This document shows, piece by piece, positions 7,696 to 14,974 of a DNA stretch of 15,010 nt. Every line of letters begins with the position of its first letter. The stretch's first letter is position 1. The notes beneath the pieces are model-generated. The model saw only the letters and a program-made list of their open reading frames with translations. It ran no database searches and had not been told where the DNA came from. Position numbers and translations under genes: made by a program. The stretch is from Opitutaceae bacterium (lineage in GTDB: Bacteria > Verrucomicrobiota > Verrucomicrobiia > Opitutales > Opitutaceae): assembly GCA_025352845.1 (NCBI GenBank), contig JANXSC010000581.1:1-15010 (forward strand), written 5' to 3'.

Positions 7696-8110
7696 GCTTC
7701 GCGCCGGCGTGACGACCGGCAGTGCCGACGAGACGCGCGCGCTCGCCGCGGAATTTGCGCGGGTGCTGCCGGCGGACTCCACCCTCGCATTGCACGGTGA
7801 CCTCGGCGTGGGGAAGACGACCTTCGTGCAGGGGCTCGCACAAGGCCTCGGCATCGCGGAGGCGGTGACCAGCCCGACGTTCAACATCTTCACGCTGCAC
7901 CGCGGCCGCACGAACCTGCTGCACCTTGATGCCTACCGGCTGGAAACCGCGCGCCAGGTCGAAGACCTGCTATTGAGCGACTTCATGATTTCGCCGTGGT
8001 GCCTCGCCGTCGAGTGGCCGGAAAAAATCGCCGCGTGGCTGCCGCCCACGACGCTGCATCTCGAACTCGGAATCACCGCGGGCGAGCGCCACACGCTGCG
8101 GCTGCGTTGA
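7673..8110 (+). CDS. tsaE: tRNA t6A37 biosynthesis ATPase TsaE
   Basis: The chosen start gives 145 residues, matching the small TsaE (YjeE) family. With TsaB and TsaD it supports threonylcarbamoylation of A37 in ANN-decoding tRNAs, providing the ATPase that resets the complex. Visible motifs are 'SADETRALA' (17-25), Walker A 'GDLGVGKT' (42-49), the switch segment 'SPTFNIF' (67-73), 'HLDAYRL' with D86, and 'VEWPEK' (113-118). Two starts are possible. GTG at 7673 overlaps thiL by 23 bases and has GGGGA five bases upstream. GTG at 7709 lies 13 bases after thiL without a Shine-Dalgarno sequence and gives 133 residues. I prefer 7673. tsaB and tsaD are not in the window. Confidence 0.92.
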   Translation: MATNICDRLRAGVTTGSADETRALAAEFARVLPADSTLALHGDLGVGKTTFVQGLAQGLGIAEAVTSPTFNIFTLHRGRTNLLHLDAYRLETARQVEDLLLSDFMISPWCLAVEWPEKIAAWLPPTTLHLELGITAGERHTLRLR

Positions 8111-8120
8111 ACGCAGCCGC
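8098..8120. terminator. Hairpin between convergent genes, overlapping the tsaE stop
   Basis: A perfect 9-bp GC-rich stem is formed by GCGGCTGCG (8098-8106) and CGCAGCCGC (8112-8120) around TTGAA. The tsaE TGA (8108-8110) lies in the loop. The opposing gene ends at 8132, so this is the only space for a transcription barrier between the converging units. Neither strand has a T-run after it, so it is not a classic intrinsic terminator. It may act with Rho, as an RNA 3'-end stabiliser, or not at all. Confidence 0.45.
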
Positions 8121-8131
8121 GCGCGCACCGC

Positions 8132-10099
8132 TTAGACCGCCGGCGATTCCGGAGGATTTTCCACGACCGGAGCCGACTCTGCCGCCGGTGACTCCATCGG
8201 TGCAGCTTCATCCGCAACAGGAGCACCCTCACTCGTCGCCGGAGCCGGAGCTTCGGGAAAATTTTCCGGGTCGTGTTCCTCGGCCTCGATTTCCTTTTTC
8301 CGCGCCTCGACCACCGGCGGCGGGGCGAAGAGCCGGCCGTCGATGAACTCGGTCACGTAGCCTTCGCGCACGAGCCACACGAGGTCGCCCTGCATGCGTG
8401 CGAGCTTGGCGCGCTCGTCGATGGAGAGGCTGGGTTCGGGCTTCGGGGCCTCGGCTGCGACAGCCGGGGCGGCGTCACCACCGCCCTCGGTCGCGATTGA
8501 GGCCGGCGTTTCGGCCAGCTTGGCGGGCGGAACGAACGACAGGCCGAGGAACTTCGGAGCGAGCTCACTCGCGCGCACCATCGCGTGGGACTCGATGAAT
8601 GAGATGAGGCCGCCGATGCTGTCGGAAAAAGTCTGACCAGGGACGCGGAATTTCCGCTTCACCGCGCAGACGTAGGAGACACCCTTCGATCCTTTCTTGA
8701 AAATGGTGAAGTGCTCGCGGCGCAGGCGGCCGCGCAGGGCGTTGGCGGTGTCGAGAGGGAAGCGGCGCTGGCGCTCCAGCGAGCCCTCGATCGCGCGGCG
8801 GATTTCGCCGGGCGGCATCGTCTCGGCGATCTTGCCGTGGAAGCGGGCGCTGTCGGTGGTGCGGACGATTTTGTCGCGCGCCTGCGTCAGCAGAAACACG
8901 CGCGCGTCTTCAAAATTGTCGAACGTCGGGGCGGGTGCAGCCGCAGGTGCCTCGACGGGCGCGACCGCGGGCTCGGCGGTGGCCGGAGTTTCCGTGGTCG
9001 CGACAGCCTCGGCCGCAGCCGGTTTGGCGGCGGGCGCGGTGACCTTCCACGTGTAGCGGGTGGTCTTCTTCATCTTCGCGAGCCACTGGTTGACGACCTC
9101 GGGATCGCGGACGGTTTCGATGCGACTGCGAAAAGCCTCGAGGCCCATGCGCGCCGCGACCTTGGCGGCGTAGTGCTGCTGCACAATCTGGGTGTAGCGA
9201 TGATAGTTCGGCGGCCCGAGCAACTCACCGGTGATCCCGCAACGGTTGATCACTTGGAAATTTCCCTTCGGCGGCTCGACCTCGACTTCGGCCGTGTCGA
9301 AAAACTTGTCGACGTGATTGCTCAGCACGTGCGAAACGGCCGCATCATCACTCTCGAACGGAATGCCATCGGGCACGGAAATGTGAAACAACGGGCGCGC
9401 CGCTTTGGCCGCAGGGGCGGCGTCGGGCGTTCCGACGGGAGCCGGAGTTTTCGCCGCCGCGTCGGCACCGCCCTGCGGCTTGTGCGCAACGACGACCACA
9501 AAACGATCCGTCTTCGCGACGACGGTGCGTGCGATCTCGAAGAGTTCGACGGTCCGGCAGGACTTGCGGATCGTCTGGACGAGGGTGTTGAAGCTCGTGT
9601 CCTCGGGATAAAACGTGACGCCGTAGTAAGGGCTGTCGTAGGGACCGCGCTCCACCGGAGCGCCGCGACCGCCATAGCCGCCCTGCCCGCCACCATAGCG
9701 CGGGCCGCGCTCCCCGCCGCCCGAATAACCACCTTCGCGCCGCGGGCCGCCGCGATATTCGCCGCCACCACCGGGACCCGCGGGATGCGGACGCCGGTCG
9801 CCGGAAAATTCCCGCCGCTCCGGGCCGCCGGCAGGTGCCGGCGCCGGACCCTGCCCGCCGCCCTCGCCACCTTCAGATCCAGCCGGACGCCGAAACGCCC
9901 GCCGATCGCGGCGGTCGGGCGCGGCACCGCCGGGGCCGTCGCGCCGCGGACGCTCTCCACCCTGCTCCCGGTCATGCCGGTCGGACGGGGAGGATTTCTC
10001 CTGCGACCATTGCGTGCCGAAGCTGAACCCCTGCAGTTGGGTCAGATCGAGTTTGTTGAAATCCGCGGGCGGATTTTCCTTGGGAGCGTTGTCGTCCAT
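8132..10099 (-). CDS. Unrecognised protein with RG-rich disordered N-terminus, possibly nucleic-acid binding
   Basis: I do not recognise this roughly 655-residue protein. Segments, counted from the ATG, are as follows. A short hydrophobic-containing stretch 'FNKLDLTQLQGFSFGTQW' lies at 15-32. Residues 35-155 are Arg/Gly/Pro-rich and disordered, with RGG-like repeats ('EYRGGPRREGGYSGGG'). A folded region spans about 158-208, with an Ala/Pro linker to about 234. A second folded region spans 236-353 ('ELLGPPNYHRYTQIVQQHY'), with an Ala/Pro linker to about 392. A third, basic region spans 394-524 ('GRLRREHFTIFKKG'), and a small helical, winged-helix-like segment lies at 562-596 ('LVWLVREGYVTEFIDGRLF'). 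The tail is acidic and Ala/Pro-rich. No signal peptide is seen. RGG tracts suggest RNA binding, but that is inference. ATG at 10099 is preferred; a TTG nine bases upstream is in frame. The upstream leader contains a terminator-like hairpin. Confidence 0.8.
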   Translation of the reverse strand: MDDNAPKENPPADFNKLDLTQLQGFSFGTQWSQEKSSPSDRHDREQGGERPRRDGPGGAAPDRRDRRAFRRPAGSEGGEGGGQGPAPAPAGGPERREFSGDRRPHPAGPGGGGEYRGGPRREGGYSGGGERGPRYGGGQGGYGGRGAPVERGPYDSPYYGVTFYPEDTSFNTLVQTIRKSCRTVELFEIARTVVAKTDRFVVVVAHKPQGGADAAAKTPAPVGTPDAAPAAKAARPLFHISVPDGIPFESDDAAVSHVLSNHVDKFFDTAEVEVEPPKGNFQVINRCGITGELLGPPNYHRYTQIVQQHYAAKVAARMGLEAFRSRIETVRDPEVVNQWLAKMKKTTRYTWKVTAPAAKPAAAEAVATTETPATAEPAVAPVEAPAAAPAPTFDNFEDARVFLLTQARDKIVRTTDSARFHGKIAETMPPGEIRRAIEGSLERQRRFPLDTANALRGRLRREHFTIFKKGSKGVSYVCAVKRKFRVPGQTFSDSIGGLISFIESHAMVRASELAPKFLGLSFVPPAKLAETPASIATEGGGDAAPAVAAEAPKPEPSLSIDERAKLARMQGDLVWLVREGYVTEFIDGRLFAPPPVVEARKKEIEAEEHDPENFPEAPAPATSEGAPVADEAAPMESPAAESAPVVENPPESPAV

Positions 10100-10106
10100 G
10101 TCGTCC

Positions 10107-10128
10107 AAAAAAAGCGGGCGTGGCCCGC
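10107..10128 (-). terminator. Intrinsic terminator or attenuator in the leader of the RG-rich protein gene
   Basis: On the - strand, GCGGGC (10128-10123) pairs perfectly with GCCCGC (10119-10114) around a CAC loop and is followed at once by seven Ts (10113-10107). That is a compact, classic intrinsic terminator. It lies 157 bases after the end of the propeller gene, so it could end that operon. However, its T-run stops only 7 bases before the ATG at 10099, leaving no room for a promoter between them. Transcripts of the next gene must therefore pass through it, as in an attenuator, unless its true start is further in. Confidence 0.7.
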
Positions 10129-10284
10129 GTGGTTGCTGGTGTGTCTAAGGCGAGAGTTTAATCGCGCGGCAGTCTCGGCGCTGGCGGGGCAGTGGCAAGC
10201 AGTTTTCCGGCACGCCGCGCCGCGCGGTTTCCCTCGACCGAGACGACCCGCGGAATCTGCCCGCCCGATTCGCCGCGCCGGCGC
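10129..10284 (-). promoter_or_regulatory. Intergenic region likely holding the promoter of the RG-rich protein gene
   Basis: This 156-base gap separates the propeller stop from the leader hairpin. A TAAACT (- strand, 10160-10155) is the only -10-like hexamer I can see, and no convincing -35 lies at the right distance, so the promoter call is weak. A 10-base palindrome, GCGCCGGCGC, lies at 10275-10284, directly after the propeller stop. I find no open frame, tRNA or other gene here. Confidence 0.25.
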
Positions 10285-12306
10285 TCACGGCAGCGTGTAG
10301 ATTTCCACCAGGGCCTCGCCGGTCGTCCCGCCGACGCCGGAAATCTGAAGGGTATAAATGCCCGGGTCCACGGTCACGATCATCGCGCAGTCCGCGCTCG
10401 TCGCATCCAAGGCAAACGCGCCCACCAGCTGCGCGGCCGCGACGAGATCGTAGGCGCTGACTTCCGTGGTCCACCCCGTGTTCGTGCGGAGCAATTGTTG
10501 CACGCCGTTGAAGAGCGCCAGCGTGGGCCGCGCGAGCACACCGCTCACGCCAAACTGCGCGAGCCCCGGCCCGATCCCGCGCAGCAACAGGCGGCTCTTG
10601 CCCGTGCCGCCGACCACGACGCCGGCGAACAACTGACTGGCGCCGACGCCGACCTGACCGCGAGTCGAGAGGTTGACGAGCCGGGCCGTCGCGTCGCCAC
10701 CCACCGCATCGTAGGCTTCGATCAACACGACGCCGTCGCGGCCGTCGGCGGCGGTGACATGCGCAGTGTAGGAGCCCGCCGGCACCGGCAGCACGAGGGC
10801 CGCATCCTTGCTGCCGTTCGGCAAAGGGAACGCGCCGACGGCCGCACCGGTGTCACCGGCTGAAAGCCCACCCTCGTTGTTGCCCCAATCGTCGTTGGCA
10901 CCGATCACCGCAGTGCCGGAAAAAACCCGCAGCCGCGGATCGGGCATGCCCGCGAGACCGAACGCAGCAAGCGCCGGGCCGACACCGCGCATCAGGTAGG
11001 CACGCTGCCCGACGCCCTGCACGACAAACCCGGCGATCAGCGTCTCGGTGCCGCCGACCTGCGCCCGCGTGGAGAGGTTGAGGAGCCGACCGTTGCCACT
11101 GATGGTGAGCGCGCGCCCCTGCCGCTGCGGATCGCGGTGAAACGCAGGCCAGGCCGAGAGCGTGGAAAGCGGCGTGCCGTTGCCGTTGAGCTTGTAGAGG
11201 AAACCGTCGAACGAACCGATGTAGATCGAGCCATCGGTTGCGATCACCGGCGACGACTCGATCAGGTTTCCCGAGCCGCTGCGCGTATCGAAGCGCCATT
11301 TTTCACTGCCATCGGTGGGATTGAGCGCGCGGACGATGCCGTCGTCCCCGCCCAAAATGATCGCGCCGTCGCCACGCACCGCCGCGCTCGAGGCGCTGGT
11401 ATTGATGCGCGATTTCCACCGCTCGGTGCCGTCGGGCTTCAAAGCGTAGAGGTTGGTATCGGCGGCAAAATAGATCGTGCCATCGGCCCCCAACGTGGGT
11501 GACGCCTGGATGTCGCCATTCGCAAAGTAGTCCCATTTTTTCGTGCCATCCGGAGCGAGCGCGTAGAGCCGCTGGTCGCCCGATCCGACATAGATCGTTC
11601 CGTCGGCACCAATGGCCGGAGACGAAAACACGCGCCCGCCAGTTTGAAAGCTCCACTTCTGGACGCCGTCGCGTGTCACCGCATAGACGCGGTTGTCGAA
11701 CGAACCAAAATAGATCGTGCCATCCGCGCCGACGGCCGGCGACGAGTCGATCCAGTTGCCCGCGAGAAACGACCAGCGTTGCGTGCCGTCGGGATTCAGG
11801 GCGTGCAGGCGCGAATCACCCGCGCCAAAATAAATCGTCCCGTCGGCGGCGATGGCCGGCGAACTGGTGACGAACGTCTGCGTGGCAAACGCCCAGCGAA
11901 TCGAGCCATTGTCGGGATTGAGCGCGTAGAGTTTTCCATCACCACAACCGACATAGATCGTCCCGTCGGCCCCGATCGCGGGCGAAGATTCGATGGCCTC
12001 GGCGCGGTCGAAATTCCATTTGCGCACACCTTCGCGCGTAAACGCGATGAGCCGCCCGCCGGTTTGAGTTTCCACTCCGACATAGACGACAGAACCGTCG
12101 GGACTGAGGGCGGGCGAAGACAGTGTGATGAACCCCTGCACGTTCGCCGCCCACTGCTTCGTGCCGTCGGTCTGTGCCCGCAGGCCGACGCCGAAAAGGG
12201 TCAGAAAAATCCCAAGCCACACCGCTCCTCCGCGCTTGACGGCACGGACGACCCGCTCAGTGGCAAACGCCCGGAAATGTGTGCGGAGAATTTGCAGGCT
12301 GGGCAC
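10285..12306 (-). CDS. Secreted PQQ-like beta-propeller protein with two Opitutaceae-type C-terminal modules
   Basis: The protein has 673 residues. An N-terminal basic stretch and hydrophobic segment ('GGAVWLGIFLTLFGVGLRA', 26-44) form a signal peptide, probably cleaved after A44. Eight repeats of about 40 residues (about 60-398), with the core 'SSPAIGADGTIYVGSGD..LYALNPDGT..W', build a PQQ/WD-like beta-propeller that closes with 'WPAFHRDPQRQGR'. No catalytic features of quinoprotein dehydrogenases are seen, so a binding or scaffold role is more likely. Two similar modules follow (407-533 and 542-671), each beginning L(L/V)NLSTR(A/G)QVG and containing 'RG(V/I)GP.LA.FG'. The start is GTG at 12306, supported by GGAGG eight bases upstream inside the last kinase codons and a 3-base gap to the kinase stop. 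Cotranscription with the kinase is very likely. The ligand is unknown. Confidence 0.88.
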   Translation of the reverse strand: MPSLQILRTHFRAFATERVVRAVKRGGAVWLGIFLTLFGVGLRAQTDGTKQWAANVQGFITLSSPALSPDGSVVYVGVETQTGGRLIAFTREGVRKWNFDRAEAIESSPAIGADGTIYVGCGDGKLYALNPDNGSIRWAFATQTFVTSSPAIAADGTIYFGAGDSRLHALNPDGTQRWSFLAGNWIDSSPAVGADGTIYFGSFDNRVYAVTRDGVQKWSFQTGGRVFSSPAIGADGTIYVGSGDQRLYALAPDGTKKWDYFANGDIQASPTLGADGTIYFAADTNLYALKPDGTERWKSRINTSASSAAVRGDGAIILGGDDGIVRALNPTDGSEKWRFDTRSGSGNLIESSPVIATDGSIYIGSFDGFLYKLNGNGTPLSTLSAWPAFHRDPQRQGRALTISGNGRLLNLSTRAQVGGTETLIAGFVVQGVGQRAYLMRGVGPALAAFGLAGMPDPRLRVFSGTAVIGANDDWGNNEGGLSAGDTGAAVGAFPLPNGSKDAALVLPVPAGSYTAHVTAADGRDGVVLIEAYDAVGGDATARLVNLSTRGQVGVGASQLFAGVVVGGTGKSRLLLRGIGPGLAQFGVSGVLARPTLALFNGVQQLLRTNTGWTTEVSAYDLVAAAQLVGAFALDATSADCAMIVTVDPGIYTLQISGVGGTTGEALVEIYTLP
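10294..11088 (-). repeat. Duplicated C-terminal module within the propeller protein
   Basis: Two diverged copies of a module of about 127-130 residues are encoded at 11088-10708 and 10683-10294. Shared positions include NLSTR.QVG, a following G.VV.G.G stretch, L.RG.GP.LA.FG, a short F-x-G element, VGAF near the middle, a DPG/PAG-Y-T turn and EA/VEIY at the end. The duplication is old, because the DNA copies are clearly different. Confidence 0.75.
11113..12129 (-). repeat. Eight-fold repeat encoding beta-propeller blades
   Basis: Repeats of about 120 bases encode the propeller blades. The segment coding for GADGTIY recurs nearly unchanged. On the + strand, close variants of TAGATCGTCCCGTCGGC appear near 11471, 11594, 11712, 11831 and 11956, with a weaker one near 11224. 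Blades 2-5 are the most alike. Blades 6 and 7 have lost part of the consensus. Confidence 0.85.
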
Positions 12307-12309
12307 GAA

Positions 12310-13704
12310 TCATGCCTCCGCGCCCAACACAAGGCGGAAGCTTGAGCCACGGGCATCGCTGCGCACGAGTTCGAGTTTTCCGCCGGCCTGCTGGGCGAGC
12401 TGATAACTGAGCGCCAGGCCGAGTCCGCTGCCGCCGGGCTTCGTGCTGGCGCAGGGTTGAAAGAGCCGCGCGCTCACCTCTGCCGGCAAACCACCACCGC
12501 TGTCTTTGACTAAAAATTCGACTGCTCCCGCAGGCGCTGGCCGGCCCGACAGACGCACGAGCCCCCCGCGCGGCGTCGCCTCGATCGCGTTTTGCAGGAG
12601 GTTGCGCAACACGAGCGTCGCGAGGTTGGCCCGGCGGCCGGAGATGGAAATTTCGCACGCGGCATCGGTTTCAAATATAATCCCGCGAGCCACCGCATCG
12701 GCCCGCACTTTGTCCGCCACGATCCCGGCGACATCGGCCACCGTGAGTTCGAACGCCGCGCCGGTCTGCTCGTCGTGCAGCACGCCGGCGATGTCGTCCA
12801 CCATCGTGCGCAATCGCCGGGTCAGTTCGGAAGCCGCGGCGAGTTCGCCGCCGGAATCCGGACGCGCCTCCGCATCGGCCTGGCCCGCGACAAACAGCTC
12901 GAGGCCGGCGAGTGGATTTTTGATTTCGTGCATGAGGTGCGCCGCGACGGCACCGAGCGCGGAGGTCTTGGCCGAGAGCACGAGCTCGCGGTTGGCCCGC
13001 TGCAAATCGTCGCTCCGCGCGCGCAACTCGCGGTTGGCCTGCTCAAGCCGGCGGAAAGCCCAGCCCAGGCCCACCACGATCACCGTCGAGCCGAGCAGCC
13101 ACGCGATCGCGGCCTGTTGCCACAGTCGCGCGTCGTGACCGGCAAGCTCGGCGTGCGAATCCGCCGCATCGAGCCAGAATTGCGCCGCGCCCAAGACCCG
13201 GCCACTTCCCGAGCGCCGCAGCGGCACCCAGGCCTCGATCGCCTCGCCGGAATCTTTCGGCGGCACGAGAAACAGCTCTTCACCCGCCAGCCCCGGCCGA
13301 AGTCGGGCGGACGGCACCCCGCCGGTGACACCGCGCCACTCCGCCTCATTCGGCGCGGGAAGTTCCGCGAGCAGACCATCGGAGGAATTCAGGGCGCGTT
13401 TCGCATCGAACACGCGGACACCCAAGACGCCGCGATACTTCGCGGTCTTGAGCACGGCGACAAACAACGCGCCGGGAACTTGGTCGAGATCCACGCCACT
13501 CGCCTGCTCGGCCGCGGTGTCGAGTTGCAACGTCGCCACCGCCGCGAGCACTTCGGCCTGCGCGCGGAGCACTTGATCGCGCAGGCCGGTGCGCAGTTCC
13601 AGCGTGACGACCACAACAACCAGCGCAAACACGCCCACCGTGAGCGCGAGCACGCCGTTGCGGGCGGCGCGGCCGGGCGGCGTGGAATCGTCAGAAGCGG
13701 GCAT
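12310..13704 (-). CDS. Membrane-bound sensor histidine kinase
   Basis: The protein has 464 residues. TM1 is at about 17-37 and TM2 at about 198-217, enclosing a periplasmic sensor region of about 160 residues. That region's 'VLGVRVFDAKRALNSSDG' and 'VLGAAQFWLDA' suggest a Cache-like fold (inference). A coiled linker with the repeated 'ANREL' pattern (223-241) leads to the kinase core: phospho-acceptor H259 in 'HLMHEIKNPLAG', N-box 'NLLQNAIEA' (368-376), G1 'DSGGG' (401-405) and lid/G2 'STKPGGSGLGL' (420-430). It should autophosphorylate and pass phosphate to a response regulator, but none is encoded in the window. ATG at 13704 lies 15 bases after the stop of the upstream outer-membrane gene, and the propeller gene follows after 3 bases. 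The sensed signal probably concerns the envelope, judging only from its neighbours. Confidence 0.93.
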   Translation of the reverse strand: MPASDDSTPPGRAARNGVLALTVGVFALVVVVVTLELRTGLRDQVLRAQAEVLAAVATLQLDTAAEQASGVDLDQVPGALFVAVLKTAKYRGVLGVRVFDAKRALNSSDGLLAELPAPNEAEWRGVTGGVPSARLRPGLAGEELFLVPPKDSGEAIEAWVPLRRSGSGRVLGAAQFWLDAADSHAELAGHDARLWQQAAIAWLLGSTVIVVGLGWAFRRLEQANRELRARSDDLQRANRELVLSAKTSALGAVAAHLMHEIKNPLAGLELFVAGQADAEARPDSGGELAAASELTRRLRTMVDDIAGVLHDEQTGAAFELTVADVAGIVADKVRADAVARGIIFETDAACEISISGRRANLATLVLRNLLQNAIEATPRGGLVRLSGRPAPAGAVEFLVKDSGGGLPAEVSARLFQPCASTKPGGSGLGLALSYQLAQQAGGKLELVRSDARGSSFRLVLGAEA

Positions 13705-13719
13705 GGCGTGGAGGCAGGA

Positions 13720-14889
13720 TCATTTTTCCCAGCTCCAACGCAAACCAAGCAAGCCTTCGTTCACGCGATAAGAGGCAAAGACATCGTTGGAGCGGCTCCG
13801 CTCCCAAGCATAACCGGCCAGCAGGGTCCAGCGTTGGTCGAGCATCCGCTCCACACGCAGCTCCGCCGAATACTCGTCTTTGATGCGCGGCGGGGGATTG
13901 ATGCCGAAGCCGACGGTGCGCACGCCAAAATCGATACGGCGCGCGATGCCCTCGACCCGCACAAGCCAGCATTCGTTCTTCCAGCGTAATTCCTGCGCGG
14001 CCTTTTTCTCGCGGTAATTGAAATAGCCCGTGCCGTTGTCGCGGTAATCGATCCGGCTCAAGCGCGTGTAGGTCTGCCAGCGCGCGGCTTGGTCCCAAGT
14101 GATTTCGATCCGCGCCTGTCCCTCGCGCTCAAAGGTTTTCAGGTGCGTGCCCGCCAACGCCCGGCCCGCCGCAGTATATTGCGTGCGGCGTTCGAAATTC
14201 CACCACCGCTGCGACCCGATCACGCGGGCTTCGATCCGCTGGGTGGGTTTCCAGCTCAAGCGCACGACGCCGTCCCCAACGCGCGCGTCGTTGGTTTCAT
14301 CGGCGTAGCGTTTCCGCTCGCCGTTCGCCTGCGCCTCGATCCACCAGCGCGGGCCGAAATTCCAACGCACCGCGGGACTGAGCATGCCTCCGGTCACTTT
14401 CAACTTGGCCACGAGCCGCTCGACCTCCGTGTCGGAGACATCGAAAACCTGATCGCTGTAGTAGCCGGTTATCGGCAACGAGAACTTGAACGTGTCCCCG
14501 AGGCGATAGGCCAGTTCCGTCTGGGTCCAGACCTTCGCGTCGTAATCCACCGTGCGACCGGAAAAATAACGCGTGCCATCGGCCTGCACATAAGAGGACG
14601 CATCAAACGACCCCGTCGGCACGCGCAGAATCAGCAGGCTCACACTGCCGCGCGCGAACGCGCTGCGTTCCCCGTCGAGATGACTGAGCAGCAAATTATC
14701 CTTGTAGCCGTAGCTCAGATCAGCGGTCGCCGAGGCACTCCATGTCGGCTGCGCCGCCAACCAGGCGGCCAGCTCCGGTGGCAGGGCCGATGCGGTGCCG
14801 GATGCGGAACTGGCGCTGGCAGCGCCCAGCCCGCGCACCAGTCCAGTGGCGCACAAAACGAGCAGGGCGAAACGCAAAGGGGTCGTCAC
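13720..14889 (-). CDS. Predicted outer-membrane beta-barrel protein, unknown function
   Basis: The chosen start gives 389 residues. A signal peptide ('TTPLRFALLVLCATGLVRGLGAASA') is followed by a Ser/Ala-rich stretch. The rest is a long series of amphipathic beta-strands with alternating polar and aromatic residues ('WSASATADLSYGYKDN', 'FKFSLPITGYYSD', 'RWWIEAQANGERKRY', 'WTLLAGYAWERSRSND', 'GLLGLRWSWEK'). That pattern is typical of outer-membrane barrels, but I cannot name the family. An in-frame GTG at 14937 would add 16 residues. I prefer GTG at 14889 because the extra codons are poor in G/C at the third position, the signal peptide begins normally here, and it leaves room for a promoter after the terminator at 14975. 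The gene is first in a barrel-kinase-propeller unit. Confidence 0.75.
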   Translation of the reverse strand: MTTPLRFALLVLCATGLVRGLGAASASSASGTASALPPELAAWLAAQPTWSASATADLSYGYKDNLLLSHLDGERSAFARGSVSLLILRVPTGSFDASSYVQADGTRYFSGRTVDYDAKVWTQTELAYRLGDTFKFSLPITGYYSDQVFDVSDTEVERLVAKLKVTGGMLSPAVRWNFGPRWWIEAQANGERKRYADETNDARVGDGVVRLSWKPTQRIEARVIGSQRWWNFERRTQYTAAGRALAGTHLKTFEREGQARIEITWDQAARWQTYTRLSRIDYRDNGTGYFNYREKKAAQELRWKNECWLVRVEGIARRIDFGVRTVGFGINPPPRIKDEYSAELRVERMLDQRWTLLAGYAWERSRSNDVFASYRVNEGLLGLRWSWEK

Positions 14890-14950
14890 ACGCGAAACAG
14901 GGATAAATGAAAAACGTGCCGGCACGGACCGCCGCACTCAAGTCATGTTC

Positions 14951-14962
14951 GGAAATATTTCC
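14951..14962. promoter_or_regulatory. 12-base palindrome in front of the barrel-kinase-propeller unit
   Basis: GGAAATATTTCC is a perfect AT-cored palindrome in a GC-rich background. It lies 62 bases upstream of the preferred barrel-protein start and just inside the terminator. The surrounding 14890-14974 stretch must hold the promoter of the unit. The palindrome could be an operator, but no clear -35/-10 pair is visible. Confidence 0.25.
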
Positions 14963-14974
14963 CGCAAAAAATTG

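Noticed and set aside
10100..10108. TTG start at 10108 for the RG-rich protein
   Set aside because: It lies within the terminator T-run region, and an ATG in the same frame follows nine bases later. ATG is the likelier start.
8711..10300. Open frame of 529 codons on the + strand opposite the RG-rich protein gene
   Set aside because: I considered it because the opposing gene is itself unrecognised. The - strand frame has clear folded segments, linkers and a tail, while this one is a mirror with no recognisable motif and no Shine-Dalgarno sequence.
11113..12129. Regularly spaced DNA repeats as a possible CRISPR array
   Set aside because: Repeats are about 120 bases apart, in frame and encode beta-propeller blades. 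They are protein repeats.
12592..13989. Long + strand frame opposite the histidine kinase
   Set aside because: It spans the kinase start and the barrel gene end, and the kinase motifs on the - strand are unmistakable.
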